DNA of 64,000 nt from VRUE01 sp963742535 (GTDB lineage: Bacteria > Actinomycetota > Thermoleophilia > Solirubrobacterales > 70-9). Shown here in pieces: positions 25,374-33,745 of this stretch. Position numbers and translations under genes: made by a program. The notes beneath the pieces are model-generated. The model searched no databases, had not been told where the DNA came from, and saw only the letters and a list, made by a program, of their open reading frames with translations. How positions within the stretch are numbered: position 1 is the stretch's first letter; each line of letters opens with the position of its first letter. The DNA lies in assembly GCA_963742535.1 (NCBI GenBank), contig CAVUMC010000002.1, positions 1,550,001 through 1,614,000 on the forward strand, in the 5' to 3' direction.

Positions 25374-28300
25374 TGGCGCCCGCGGCCCCCTACGTCGAGC
25401 TGCATGCTCACTCGGCCTTCTCCTTTCTCGACGGGGCTTCGACGCCGCGCGAGCTGGCGGTCACCGCGGCGGAGCTCGGCTACGAGAGCTTCGCGCTGAC
25501 CGACCACGATGGGGTCTGGGGGTCGATGGAGTTCGTCGGAGCTTGCAAGGAACTCGAAGCTGCCGGCAAGCCCGGCATCAGGGCGATTACCGCCGCGGAG
25601 GTGACGGTGAAGCTCGCGGACGACCAGCACGCCCACCTCACTCTGCTGGTCGAAGACGCCAGCGGCTACCGCAACCTTTGTCGCCTGCTCACCGCCGCGC
25701 ATGCCCACACGCGCGAGACCCCACAGCGCAGCGCCGGCCAGCCGTCGGTGAGCGCCGAGCAGCTCGAAGAGCACGCCGGTGGATTGGTCTGCCTCTCGGG
25801 CTGCGCGGGGTCGGGAATGCTTGCCGCCGCCTTGGAGAGGGGCGATGCGGCGAGGGGAGCGGAGACCGCCCGAAGGCTCCTGGGCGCCTTCGAGCGGGAC
25901 CGCTTCCGGGTCGAGCTGCAGCGGCCCTTCTGGCGCCGTGATCGCAGCCGCAACCAGTGGCTCGCCGGGCTGGCCGAGCGCCTGGGCGCACCCGCCGTCG
26001 CCACCGGCAACGTCCATTCGCACCACAGGCGACGGGCTTTTCTGCAGGACGCCTTGGTCGCCGTAAAGCTGGGGATGACGCTGGAGGAGTCCGAGCCGCT
26101 CCGGCGCGGCAACCGTAGCTCAGCTTTGGCGGCGCCGCAGAAGATGGCGCAGCGCTTCGCCGACCATCCCGACGCCGTCACCGAGACCTTGCGCGTCGCC
26201 GAGCGGCTCGAGTTCGACCTCAGCCGCGAGCTCGGCTACCGCTACCCACGCGAAGAGGAGCCGGGGGTCGATCGCAAACTGGCGGAGCTCTGCCGGGCGC
26301 TGCTGGTTGAGCGCTACCGGTCCAAGCCACAGCACAAGCCAACGGCTGAAAAAAAGCTCGAGGAGGAGCTAGAGACAATCCGCGCTCTCGGCCTCTCCGG
26401 CTTCTTCCTCCTCCACCACGACCTGCTCGAGCTTGCCCGCGAAGTTGCCCACGAGGTGCGGGGACGGGACTCGGCGCGCGCGGCTATGCCCCCGGGCCGC
26501 GGTCGCGGCTCCAGCGTCAGCTCGGTCGTCTGTTACCTCACCGGCCTCTCCCACATCGATCCGGTCGTCAACAACCTCAACTCAAGCCGCTTCCTCAACG
26601 AGCAGGTGGGCAAGCAGGCCAACGCGACGATGCCCGACATCGACCTCGACTTCCCGCGCGACATTCGCGAGGTGCTGATCCCGCGCGTGCACGAGCGCTA
26701 CGGGGCTGACCACTCGGCACTGGTCGCCGCCTTCCCTACCTACCGCCCGCGCGGCGCCGTGCGCGACCTCGGCAAGGCGCTGGGGCTGCCGCAAAAAGAG
26801 ATCGAGAAAGTCGCCGGCATGGTCGGCTTCCACGAGCGCAGCGGTGAGATCGAGAAGGACGTCGTCGCCGCGATCGGGCCCGAGCGCGCCGCCGACCGGC
26901 GCTGGCAGGTGCTGCTCCGACTCTGCCCCGAGGCGATGGGCCTGCCCCGTCACGCCTCCCAACACTCCGGCGGCATGGTGATCTCGACCCGGCCGCTGAT
27001 CGACGTCTGCCCGGTGGTGCCGGCGGCGATGGAGGGGCGCCAGATCGTCCAGTGGGACAAGGACTCCTGCAACGACGCCGGCTTCCTCAAGATTGACCTG
27101 CTCGGTCTCGGCATGCTCTCGGCGGTCGAGCGCTGCGTCGACGAAGTGGCGCGAACGCGCGACGAATACCTCGACCTCTCCCGTATCCCCTTCGATGACA
27201 AGAGGACGTTTGAGTCGATCCGGGCGGCTGAGACCACCGGCGTCTTCCAGATCGAGAGCCGCGCCCAGATGTCGATGCTGCCGCGCACCCGGCCGGAAAC
27301 GCTCGACGACCTCACCGTGCAGGTGGCGCTGGTGCGGCCGGGGCCGATCCAGGGCGGCGCGGTGCACCCATATATAGAGCGGCTGAAGCGGCGCCGGGAG
27401 GACCCGGACTTCGAGGTTCCTTACGAGCACTCGCTGCTCGCGCCGGTGCTCGAGTGCACGCTGGGCACGATCGTCTTCCAGGAGCAGGTGATCGAAGTGG
27501 CGATCGCCCTGGCCGGCTTCAGCGCCGCCGAAGCGGACTCGCTGCGACGGGCGATGAGCCGCAAGCGCTCGGTGGAGGCGATGCAGGATCACCACGACCG
27601 CTTCATCGCCGGCGCCTGGAAGAAGAAAGTCACCAAGGAGGTCGCGGAGAAAGTCTGGGGGCAGATCCAGGGCTTCTCCGGCTTCGGCTTCCCCAAAGCG
27701 CACTCGGCCGCTTTCGGTCTGCTCGCTTACCAGTCGGCCTGGCTGCGGGTTCACCGGCCGCAGGAGTTCCTCTGCGGGTTGCTCAACGAGCAGCCGATGG
27801 GTTTCTATCCGCCCGACGCCCTCGTCCACGAGGCGCAGCGCCGCAACGTCCAGGTGGTCGGCCCGGACGTCAACCGCAGCCGGGTGCTCTGCCACGCCGA
27901 ACCGATCGAAGGCGAGCTCAGCGTGCGGATTGGTCTCGGCTACGTCAAGGGCGTGCGCAAGGAGGAGATGGCGAGCCTCGTCGTCGAGCGCGGGCGCAGC
28001 GGTGACTACGCCGGGATCGCCGACCTCGCCTCACGCTCGGGAACCGGTCGCGACGGCCTCGAACGCCTCGCCTGGGCCGGAGCCCTCGACGACCTGGTCA
28101 ACCGCCGATGGGCCGAAATCTCCACTTATGCCGAAGATTTCGGCCCATCGGCGGGAGGGCGGCGAGAGGCGCTGTGGGAGGTGGGGGGAGTCGGGACGGG
28201 GGTGCGGCATGAGGAGGGGACGCAGATGGCGCTGCCACTGGAGCCGCCGCGGGCGCCCGAGCTGAAACCGCTCAGCGATTGGGAACGGCTGATCGCCAGC

Positions 28301-28825
28301 TATCGCTCGTTCGGGATCACCCTCGACGCCCACCCGCTGGGCCTGATGCGGGACCACCTCGACGATGAGATCCGCTCCAGCGCCGACCTCGAGCAGGACG
28401 ACAATGGCGCGACCGTCGTCGTGGCCGGCTTCGTCGTCGCCCGCCAACGCCCCGGGACCGCCAACGGGATCGTCTTCATGCTGCTCGAGGACGAGATCGG
28501 GACGATCAACCTCGTCGTCCCGCCCCCTGTCTACGAGCGCTGCCGCGCCGCCGTTCGCGCCGCGCCCTTGGTCCGTGCAGTGGGCAGGCTCGAGCGTCAC
28601 GAAGGGACCACCAACGTGGTCGTCTCCGCGGTGGTCGAGCTGAGCATCCCGAAGGACTCGGCCCGGCAGGGGAGGTCCAACGAGGAACCCAGCCCACAGC
28701 GCCCGGCAGTCCAGCCGAGCAAGCCCCGCCAACGCGGTGCATCCCACCAGCCCTTACGCGAGCGCGCCGTCGCCGAGCTCCGCGCTGTCGCTCCCGACGC
28801 CCACAGTTGGGGGCGTCGCCGTTGA
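25373..28825 (+). CDS. dnaE2: Error-prone DNA polymerase III alpha subunit (DnaE2)
   Basis: 1150 residues. An N-terminal PHP domain (ELHAHSAFSFLDG at 8-20, LTDHDGVWG near 41-49) is followed by the C-family polymerase core with the catalytic motif PDIDLDF near 418-424 and GFPKAHSAAFGLLAYQSAW further on. A helix-hairpin region and a C-terminal OB-like domain (about 1005-1090, TVVVAGFVVARQRPG...FMLLEDEIG) come next. DnaE2 copies damaged DNA with ImuB during the SOS response and causes mutations. Residues about 910-928 look like an in-frame insertion encoded by a perfect 20-bp inverted repeat. The start ATG overlaps the DUF6504 stop (TGATG). Confidence 0.95.
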   Translation: MAPAAPYVELHAHSAFSFLDGASTPRELAVTAAELGYESFALTDHDGVWGSMEFVGACKELEAAGKPGIRAITAAEVTVKLADDQHAHLTLLVEDASGYRNLCRLLTAAHAHTRETPQRSAGQPSVSAEQLEEHAGGLVCLSGCAGSGMLAAALERGDAARGAETARRLLGAFERDRFRVELQRPFWRRDRSRNQWLAGLAERLGAPAVATGNVHSHHRRRAFLQDALVAVKLGMTLEESEPLRRGNRSSALAAPQKMAQRFADHPDAVTETLRVAERLEFDLSRELGYRYPREEEPGVDRKLAELCRALLVERYRSKPQHKPTAEKKLEEELETIRALGLSGFFLLHHDLLELAREVAHEVRGRDSARAAMPPGRGRGSSVSSVVCYLTGLSHIDPVVNNLNSSRFLNEQVGKQANATMPDIDLDFPRDIREVLIPRVHERYGADHSALVAAFPTYRPRGAVRDLGKALGLPQKEIEKVAGMVGFHERSGEIEKDVVAAIGPERAADRRWQVLLRLCPEAMGLPRHASQHSGGMVISTRPLIDVCPVVPAAMEGRQIVQWDKDSCNDAGFLKIDLLGLGMLSAVERCVDEVARTRDEYLDLSRIPFDDKRTFESIRAAETTGVFQIESRAQMSMLPRTRPETLDDLTVQVALVRPGPIQGGAVHPYIERLKRRREDPDFEVPYEHSLLAPVLECTLGTIVFQEQVIEVAIALAGFSAAEADSLRRAMSRKRSVEAMQDHHDRFIAGAWKKKVTKEVAEKVWGQIQGFSGFGFPKAHSAAFGLLAYQSAWLRVHRPQEFLCGLLNEQPMGFYPPDALVHEAQRRNVQVVGPDVNRSRVLCHAEPIEGELSVRIGLGYVKGVRKEEMASLVVERGRSGDYAGIADLASRSGTGRDGLERLAWAGALDDLVNRRWAEISTYAEDFGPSAGGRREALWEVGGVGTGVRHEEGTQMALPLEPPRAPELKPLSDWERLIASYRSFGITLDAHPLGLMRDHLDDEIRSSADLEQDDNGATVVVAGFVVARQRPGTANGIVFMLLEDEIGTINLVVPPPVYERCRAAVRAAPLVRAVGRLERHEGTTNVVVSAVVELSIPKDSARQGRSNEEPSPQRPAVQPSKPRQRGASHQPLRERAVAELRAVAPDAHSWGRRR
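28102..28154. repeat. Perfect 20-bp inverted repeat inside dnaE2
   Basis: Arms at 28102-28121 and 28135-28154 are exact reverse complements around a 13-base loop. Mid-arm bases (CCGAAATCT / AGATTTCGG) are richer in A/T than the flanks. The reading frame passes through without a stop and encodes RRWAEISTYAEDFGPSAGG between AGALDDLV and RREALWEVG, two blocks that family knowledge places next to each other. Confidence 0.85.
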
Positions 28826-28830
28826 GGGCT

Positions 28831-29526
28831 CTAGGCGATTTGCAACTTCGGCTCGATGCCCGCGCACTCGCAGGGATCGGGCATCGGAAAGAGGCGAAGG
28901 AAGCGCTTGGCTGCCTGCTTGGAGCCCTCGATCTCGGCACCGCCGGAGGCGACGGCCTCGTCGAGGGGGAGCTGGCCGGCGAGGACGGCGGCGAAGGTGG
29001 GGGCGTCGGCGAAGGCGATCTTCGCGGCCGAATCCTCGGTGGCGCCACGGCCGATCTCGAGCTTGTCGCCGGCGATCCTGACGCGGAAGCGCTGTTCGCC
29101 GAGGCTCAGCTCGTAGGCGGCGTTCATCTCGCTCGCCGCCTCGGGGTCGAAAAGGGAGCGCAGGGCGAGGACGATCGAGTCGGGTCCGATCTCCTGGGAC
29201 TCGGGTGCGATCGGCGAGCGAGCACCCCAGGTGCCGAGCTTGGTCACGACCGGCTCCAGCTCCCGTCCCCACTCGGTCAGCTCGTAGACGGTCGAGGCGG
29301 CCGGGGGCGGCAATTTGCGACGCTGTATGACGCCGCTTTGCTCGAGGTCGCGCAGGCGCTCGGAAAGGATGTTCGAGCTGGCGTGGGGCAGGCCGGTGCG
29401 CAAGTCGGTGAAGCGCTTCGGGCCGAGCAGTAGTTCGCGCACGACCAGCAGGGCCCAGCGCTCGCCGACGACGTCGAGGGCGTAGGCGAAACGACACGCC
29501 TCTCCGTATGAACGCTTTTTCCCCAT
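28831..29526 (-). CDS. HxlR-type regulator with C-terminal SCP2-like domain
   Basis: 231 residues from the ATG at 29526 (MGKKRSYGEACRF). The N-terminal about 100 residues form the HxlR winged helix (ALDVVGERWALLVVRELLLG, then HASSNILSERLRDLEQSGVI). The C-terminal part (about 125-225, FDPEAASEMNAAYELSLGE...IEGSKQAAKRFLRLFP) resembles an SCP2-like lipid-binding fold, which could sense a hydrophobic ligand. It is divergent from an MFS exporter over an 80-base gap that holds an inverted repeat, so it probably controls that exporter and itself. Confidence 0.88.
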   Translation of the reverse strand: MGKKRSYGEACRFAYALDVVGERWALLVVRELLLGPKRFTDLRTGLPHASSNILSERLRDLEQSGVIQRRKLPPPAASTVYELTEWGRELEPVVTKLGTWGARSPIAPESQEIGPDSIVLALRSLFDPEAASEMNAAYELSLGEQRFRVRIAGDKLEIGRGATEDSAAKIAFADAPTFAAVLAGQLPLDEAVASGGAEIEGSKQAAKRFLRLFPMPDPCECAGIEPKLQIA

Positions 29527-29538
29527 GCGACGAAGTTT

Positions 29539-29575
29539 ACAACTAGTTAATACGAATAAGCAAGTGAGTAGTTGT
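29539..29575. promoter_or_regulatory. Candidate operator between HxlR regulator and MFS exporter
   Basis: ACAACTA (29539-29545) and TAGTTGT (29569-29575) are an inverted repeat 23 bases apart in an AT-rich divergent promoter region. AACTAGTT at 29541-29548 is itself palindromic. Binding by the neighbouring HxlR protein is inferred from position. Confidence 0.5.
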
Positions 29576-29606
29576 TTTTTTGAACCATCTGCTAGGGTGG
29601 CCGCCA

Positions 29607-31094
29607 ATGACTGAGACGCATACGCACGACAACCGCTGGCTTGCCCTCTACGTCCTCTGCGCGGGGATGCTGATGATCGTCCTCGACGTGACGATCGTGA
29701 ACGTCGCCCTGCCGACGATCCAGGACAGCCTCGGTTTCTCCCAGAGCGGCTTGGCCTGGGTCGTCAACGCCTACCTGATCCCGTTCGGCGGGCTGCTCCT
29801 GCTGGCCGGCCGACTCGGCGACCTGCTTGGCCAGCGCAAGATGTTCCTGATCGGCCTCGGGGTCTTCGTCGCCGCTTCGCTGCTCTGCGCCGTCGCCGAG
29901 AACCAGGCGATGTTGATCAGCGGCCGCTTCCTCGCCGGCGTCGGCGGCGCGCTTGCCTCGGCGGTGATCCTGGGAATGATCGTGACGATGTTCCCCGAGC
30001 CGCGCGAGCAGGCGAAAGCGATCGGCGTCTACGGCTTCGTCGCCTCGGCGGGTGGCTCGATCGGCCTGCTGCTCGGCGGCATCCTCACCCAGGCGATCAG
30101 CTGGCACTGGATCTTCGTGATCAACCTGCCGATCGGCATCGCCACCGCCTACGGGGCCATGCGCCTGGTCGAGAACAAGCCCGGCCTCGGCTTCAAGGCC
30201 GGCGCCGACATCCCCGGCGCGGCCCTGATCACCAGCTCGCTGATGATCGGCGTCTACGCCATCCTCGGCGTCACCGACCACGGCTGGGGCTCCGCCCAGA
30301 CACTGGTCCTCTTTGCCGTCTCCTTCGCTCTCGGCGCGGCTTTCATCCACCGCCAGGCGACGATTGAGAACCCGCTGATGCCGCTGCGCCTCTTCCACTC
30401 CCGCAACGTCGTCGGCGCCAACCTGATCCAGGCCTTCCTCGTCGCCGGCATGTTCGGCATGTTCTTCCTCGGTGCCCTCTACCTGCAGCGGATCCTCGGC
30501 TACGACGCGCTCCAGGTCGGCCTCGCCTTCCTGCCGACGACGATCGTGATGGGCACCCTCTCGCTCGGCTTCTCGGAAAAGCTGATCATGCGCTTTGGCC
30601 CGCGCCGGACGCTGATCCCCGGCGTGATCATGGTCGGCATCGGCCTGTTGCTCTTCGCCCGCACCCCGGTCGATGGCGACTACGTCACTGACCTGCTGGC
30701 GCCGCTGCTGCTGGTCGGCCTCGGTGTCGGCACCTCCTTCCCCTCGCTGATGACGCTGGCGATGTCGGGAGCGACGCGGGAGGACTCGGGCCTCGCCTCG
30801 GGCGTGGTCAGCACCAGCATGCAGGTGGGTGGCGCGATCGGGCTCGCCGTGCTGGCGACGCTCGCCGCGCAGCGCACCGACAACAAGCTCGCCGACGGAG
30901 CGGGACAGCTGGCTGCGCTCAACTCCGGCTACCACCTCGCCTACTTGATCGGCGCGATCCTCGTTGCCGTTGCGGTGGTGATCGCCGTCACCGTGCTGCG
31001 CGAAGTGCCGATGCCCTCGCCCGAGGAGATGGCCGCGATGCAGGAGCAGCCCGACGGTTCTGGCGAGCGCGAGCCCGCCTACTCCGAGGCCTAG
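29607..31094 (+). CDS. MFS drug exporter, DHA2 (14-helix) family
   Basis: 495 residues and about 14 transmembrane segments. DVTIVNVALPTIQ in helix 1 and the GRLGDLLGQRKMF loop between helices 2 and 3 are typical of the EmrB/QacA group of proton-driven exporters. The ATG at 29607 is preferred over an upstream TTG at 29580 because AGGGTGG stands just before it. The likely role is efflux of a hydrophobic or cationic compound, controlled by the divergent HxlR regulator. The substrate cannot be told from the sequence. Confidence 0.92.
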   Translation: MTETHTHDNRWLALYVLCAGMLMIVLDVTIVNVALPTIQDSLGFSQSGLAWVVNAYLIPFGGLLLLAGRLGDLLGQRKMFLIGLGVFVAASLLCAVAENQAMLISGRFLAGVGGALASAVILGMIVTMFPEPREQAKAIGVYGFVASAGGSIGLLLGGILTQAISWHWIFVINLPIGIATAYGAMRLVENKPGLGFKAGADIPGAALITSSLMIGVYAILGVTDHGWGSAQTLVLFAVSFALGAAFIHRQATIENPLMPLRLFHSRNVVGANLIQAFLVAGMFGMFFLGALYLQRILGYDALQVGLAFLPTTIVMGTLSLGFSEKLIMRFGPRRTLIPGVIMVGIGLLLFARTPVDGDYVTDLLAPLLLVGLGVGTSFPSLMTLAMSGATREDSGLASGVVSTSMQVGGAIGLAVLATLAAQRTDNKLADGAGQLAALNSGYHLAYLIGAILVAVAVVIAVTVLREVPMPSPEEMAAMQEQPDGSGEREPAYSEA

Positions 31095-31115
31095 AGCCCG
31101 GCGCAGCTCATCGCG

Positions 31116-31463
31116 CTATAGCGAGGGGACCGACTCGAGTACGCCGAGCATCTCGGTGACGCGGCAAACCAGCAGGCGCTCCTCGTCGATCTCGACCCAG
31201 ACGCCGGCGGAGGCGGGGAAGACGACGTGGTCACCGGGCTGGACCGGCATCTCAACTCCAACGTGGCTCCACCAGTCGAGGCCGGGGCCGATCGCCAGCA
31301 CGATGCCTTGCTGGGGCGGCGGCTCGTGGCTGCCCGGCGGCACGACGAGGCCGGAGCGGCGCACGCGATCCGAGTCGAGCTCCTTGATCACGATCTGATC
31401 GAAGAGCGGCCGCAACTGGTGCCGCACCGACTCGGTGGGATCAGGCCTCTGCGCAGTGCTCAC
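31116..31463 (-). CDS. GroES-like co-chaperonin homologue
   Basis: 115 residues with the Cpn10 pattern: LRPLFDQIVIKELDSDRVRRSG, a mobile-loop equivalent LVVPPGSHEPPPQQ, then GIVLAIGPG and VQPGDHVVFPASAG. It is not next to a groEL gene, and the mobile loop that contacts GroEL is unusual (PPGSHEPPPQ), so it may be a divergent or accessory GroES. The first about 15 residues are extra. CGCTATAGCG, a 10-base palindrome, overlaps the stop codon. Confidence 0.82.
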   Translation of the reverse strand: MSTAQRPDPTESVRHQLRPLFDQIVIKELDSDRVRRSGLVVPPGSHEPPPQQGIVLAIGPGLDWWSHVGVEMPVQPGDHVVFPASAGVWVEIDEERLLVCRVTEMLGVLESVPSL

Positions 31464-31529
31464 GCCCTAAGTCTGCCGATCCCAGGCTGAGTTCGTGGTT
31501 ATGACTCCATATGCCCCGAAAAGGCGAAG

Positions 31530-32765
31530 TCAGCGGGGAAGGGAGGCGAGGCGGCGTTCGATGTGGCGGCGCTCGACTGGGTTGCCGACTTGCTCGAGGG
31601 CGCGCTCGTAGGCTTCGACGGCCTCGGCGTTCCGACCGAGGCGGCGCAGCAGGTCGGCGCGGGCAGCGTGGCGAGGGTGGTATTCGTCGAGTCCCTCGAT
31701 CGCTTCGATCAGCGCCAGTCCCGCCTCCGGTCCGTCGCGCATCGTCACCGCCACGGCGCGGTTGAGCTCGATCACGGGGCTTGGAGACAGCTCGCCGAGC
31801 CAGGCGTAAAGACGCACGATCCGGTCCCAATCGGTCTCGTCGGCGCGCGCCGCTTCAGCGTGCGTCGCGGCAATCCGAGCCTGCACGGTGTAGGGGCCAA
31901 CGGGGCCGTCCGCCGCCGCCTCGCGCGAGAGCTCGAGGCCCTGCTCGATCTTCTCGGCGTCCCAGAGCGAGCGGTCTTGGTCCTCGAGCAGGACGATCTC
32001 ACCCCCCGCGTCGAGCCGCGCCCCCCGCCGCGCGTCGGTGAGCAGCATCAGCGCCAGCAGCCCTCGCGCCTCCGGCTCGCGCGGCAGCATCGTGACGAGG
32101 ATGCGGGCGAGGCGGATCGCTTCGCCGCTGAGCTCGGTCCGCACCAGCTCTTCACCGCCGCTGGCCAGGTAGCCCTCGTTGAAGACCAGGTAGAGCGTCG
32201 CCAGCACGGCGGAGAGGCGCTCGGGCATCTGCTCGGCGACGGGCACCTCGTAGGGGATCTCGTCGCTGGCGATCTTGCGCTTGGCGCGGACCAGGCGCTG
32301 GGCCATTGCGCTCTCGCTGCTGAGGAAGGCGCGGGCGATCTCGGCGGTGCTGAGCCCGCCGAGGCTGCGCAGGGTGAGCGCCACCCGCGCCTCGCTCGGC
32401 AGCGCCGGGTGGCAGCAGGTGAAGATCAGGCGCAGCCGGTCATCCGCGATCTCTCCCAACTGCTCACCGGGGACCGCCTCAGGTTCCGCCTGTAGGTCTT
32501 CGAGATGCTGCAGGACCTCGAGCTTGTCGCGCAGGACCCCCTCGCGGCGAATCTTGTCGATCGCCCGGTTGCGGGCGACCTGGGTGATCCAGGCACCGGG
32601 GTTGTCCGGGGTCCCTTCGTGCGGCCAACGCTCGAGGGCGACGACGAAGGCCTCCTGTACCGCCTCTTCGGCGAGGTCGAAGTCGCCGATCGCGCGGATC
32701 AGCGTCGCCACCGCCCGCCCGGACTCCTCGCGGAATGCGCGCGCGGCAACACTTTCGCCAGGCAT
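31530..32765 (-). CDS. ECF42-type sigma factor with TPR-like C-terminal domain (orphan)
   Basis: 411 residues from the ATG at 32765. Sigma region 2 (about 20-85, DFDLAEEAVQEAFVVALERWP) and region 4 (about 125-180, LRSLGGLSTAEIARAFLSSESAMAQRLVRAKRKI) are followed by a long C-terminal domain with LYLVFNEGY, TELSGEAIRLARIL and LNRAVAVTMRDGPEAGLALI, the DUF6596/TPR-like extension that defines ECF42. These factors usually sit beside a DGPF/YCII protein, but none is next to this copy. A TTG at 32783 is an alternative start. Confidence 0.9.
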   Translation of the reverse strand: MPGESVAARAFREESGRAVATLIRAIGDFDLAEEAVQEAFVVALERWPHEGTPDNPGAWITQVARNRAIDKIRREGVLRDKLEVLQHLEDLQAEPEAVPGEQLGEIADDRLRLIFTCCHPALPSEARVALTLRSLGGLSTAEIARAFLSSESAMAQRLVRAKRKIASDEIPYEVPVAEQMPERLSAVLATLYLVFNEGYLASGGEELVRTELSGEAIRLARILVTMLPREPEARGLLALMLLTDARRGARLDAGGEIVLLEDQDRSLWDAEKIEQGLELSREAAADGPVGPYTVQARIAATHAEAARADETDWDRIVRLYAWLGELSPSPVIELNRAVAVTMRDGPEAGLALIEAIEGLDEYHPRHAARADLLRRLGRNAEAVEAYERALEQVGNPVERRHIERRLASLPR

Positions 32766-32833
32766 CTGGTGAACGTTAGGCAAAAGCGGGTACGTAGCGC
32801 TCGTAACTCAAGGGCGGGGGAGGAGAGCAACAA

Positions 32834-33709
32834 ATGGGAGCTTCGACTTTGTCGTCCTCGCGCCGTCTGCTGGCGGCGCTGCTTGTCTCATTCGCGCTAT
32901 TCACGGCGGCGCTTGCCGGTCTTGCCGCCTCCGCAGGTGCAGCCAGTTACGTCTCGCTCGGCGATTCCTACGCTGCCGGGCCGTTCATCCCCAACCCGGT
33001 GTTGCCGCTCGGCTGCCTCAAGTCCGATCACAACTATCCGCACCTGGCGGCCCCCAGCATCGGCCCGCTGAAAGATGCGAGTTGCAGCGGTGCGAAGACC
33101 GACGACATGACCAACCCGCAGAACGTCGATCCCGACGGGCCCAACCCGCCGCAGTTCAACTCACTGGCGGCGAGCACCGAAGTGGTCTCGCTGACGATCG
33201 GCGGCAACGACATCGGCTTCTCCGAAATCGCCCAGAGCTGCATCACCCTCAACCCGTTCAGTTCGCCCTGCCGCGACAAATACACGAGTGGCGGCAAAGA
33301 CCAGGTCGCCGAACGGATCGCGGCGACGGCGCCCAAGGTGGCGGCGGTGCTTCAGGGCATCCACGCCCGCTCGCCGAAAGCGCGCGTCTACGTGCTCAAC
33401 TACCCGGCGATCTTTCCCGAGACCGGCAGCGGCTGTTGGCCGCAGATGCCGGTCAGCTTCAAAGACGCGCCCTACCTGCGCGCTAAGGAGCAGGAACTGA
33501 ACGCGATGATCGCCGCTCAGGCATCGGCCAACGGCGCGACGCTGGTCAACTGGTACACGGCCAGCATCGGCCACGATTCCTGCAAGAGCAGCTCGGTGCG
33601 CTGGGTCGAACCGCTGATTCCCAACAACCCGGCGGCGCCGATCCACCCCAACCTGCATGGCATGGAAGGTGGCGCCGCCGCGCTCGTCGCGGCGTTCAAA
33701 GCCGGCTAG
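32834..33709 (+). CDS. Secreted SGNH-family esterase/lipase
   Basis: 291 residues with a signal peptide (about 1-37, GAA/SYV). The catalytic blocks fit the SEST-type SGNH hydrolases: GDSYAAG with the nucleophile Ser, GGND for the oxyanion hole, and HPNLHGMEGGA with the C-terminal His. Six cysteines in the mature part could form three disulfides, as in the Streptomyces scabies esterase group. Probably releases acyl groups from lipids or polymers outside the cell. It stands alone between convergent and divergent neighbours. Confidence 0.88.
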   Translation: MGASTLSSSRRLLAALLVSFALFTAALAGLAASAGAASYVSLGDSYAAGPFIPNPVLPLGCLKSDHNYPHLAAPSIGPLKDASCSGAKTDDMTNPQNVDPDGPNPPQFNSLAASTEVVSLTIGGNDIGFSEIAQSCITLNPFSSPCRDKYTSGGKDQVAERIAATAPKVAAVLQGIHARSPKARVYVLNYPAIFPETGSGCWPQMPVSFKDAPYLRAKEQELNAMIAAQASANGATLVNWYTASIGHDSCKSSSVRWVEPLIPNNPAAPIHPNLHGMEGGAAALVAAFKAG

Positions 33710-33745
33710 AACGGAGTCGGTCAGGGCGTGCCGGAGAGGCGCGCC

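Noticed and set aside
26582..27895. A 437-codon minus-strand frame
   Set aside because: Antisense to dnaE2 and without any known motif.
28796..28817. GACGCCC/GGGCGTC hairpin at the end of dnaE2
   Set aside because: Short stem lying inside the coding end with no T-run; too weak to call a terminator.
29592..30935. A 447-codon minus-strand frame
   Set aside because: Antisense to the MFS exporter, very rich in Asp, Glu, Arg and Gln with no recognisable motif.
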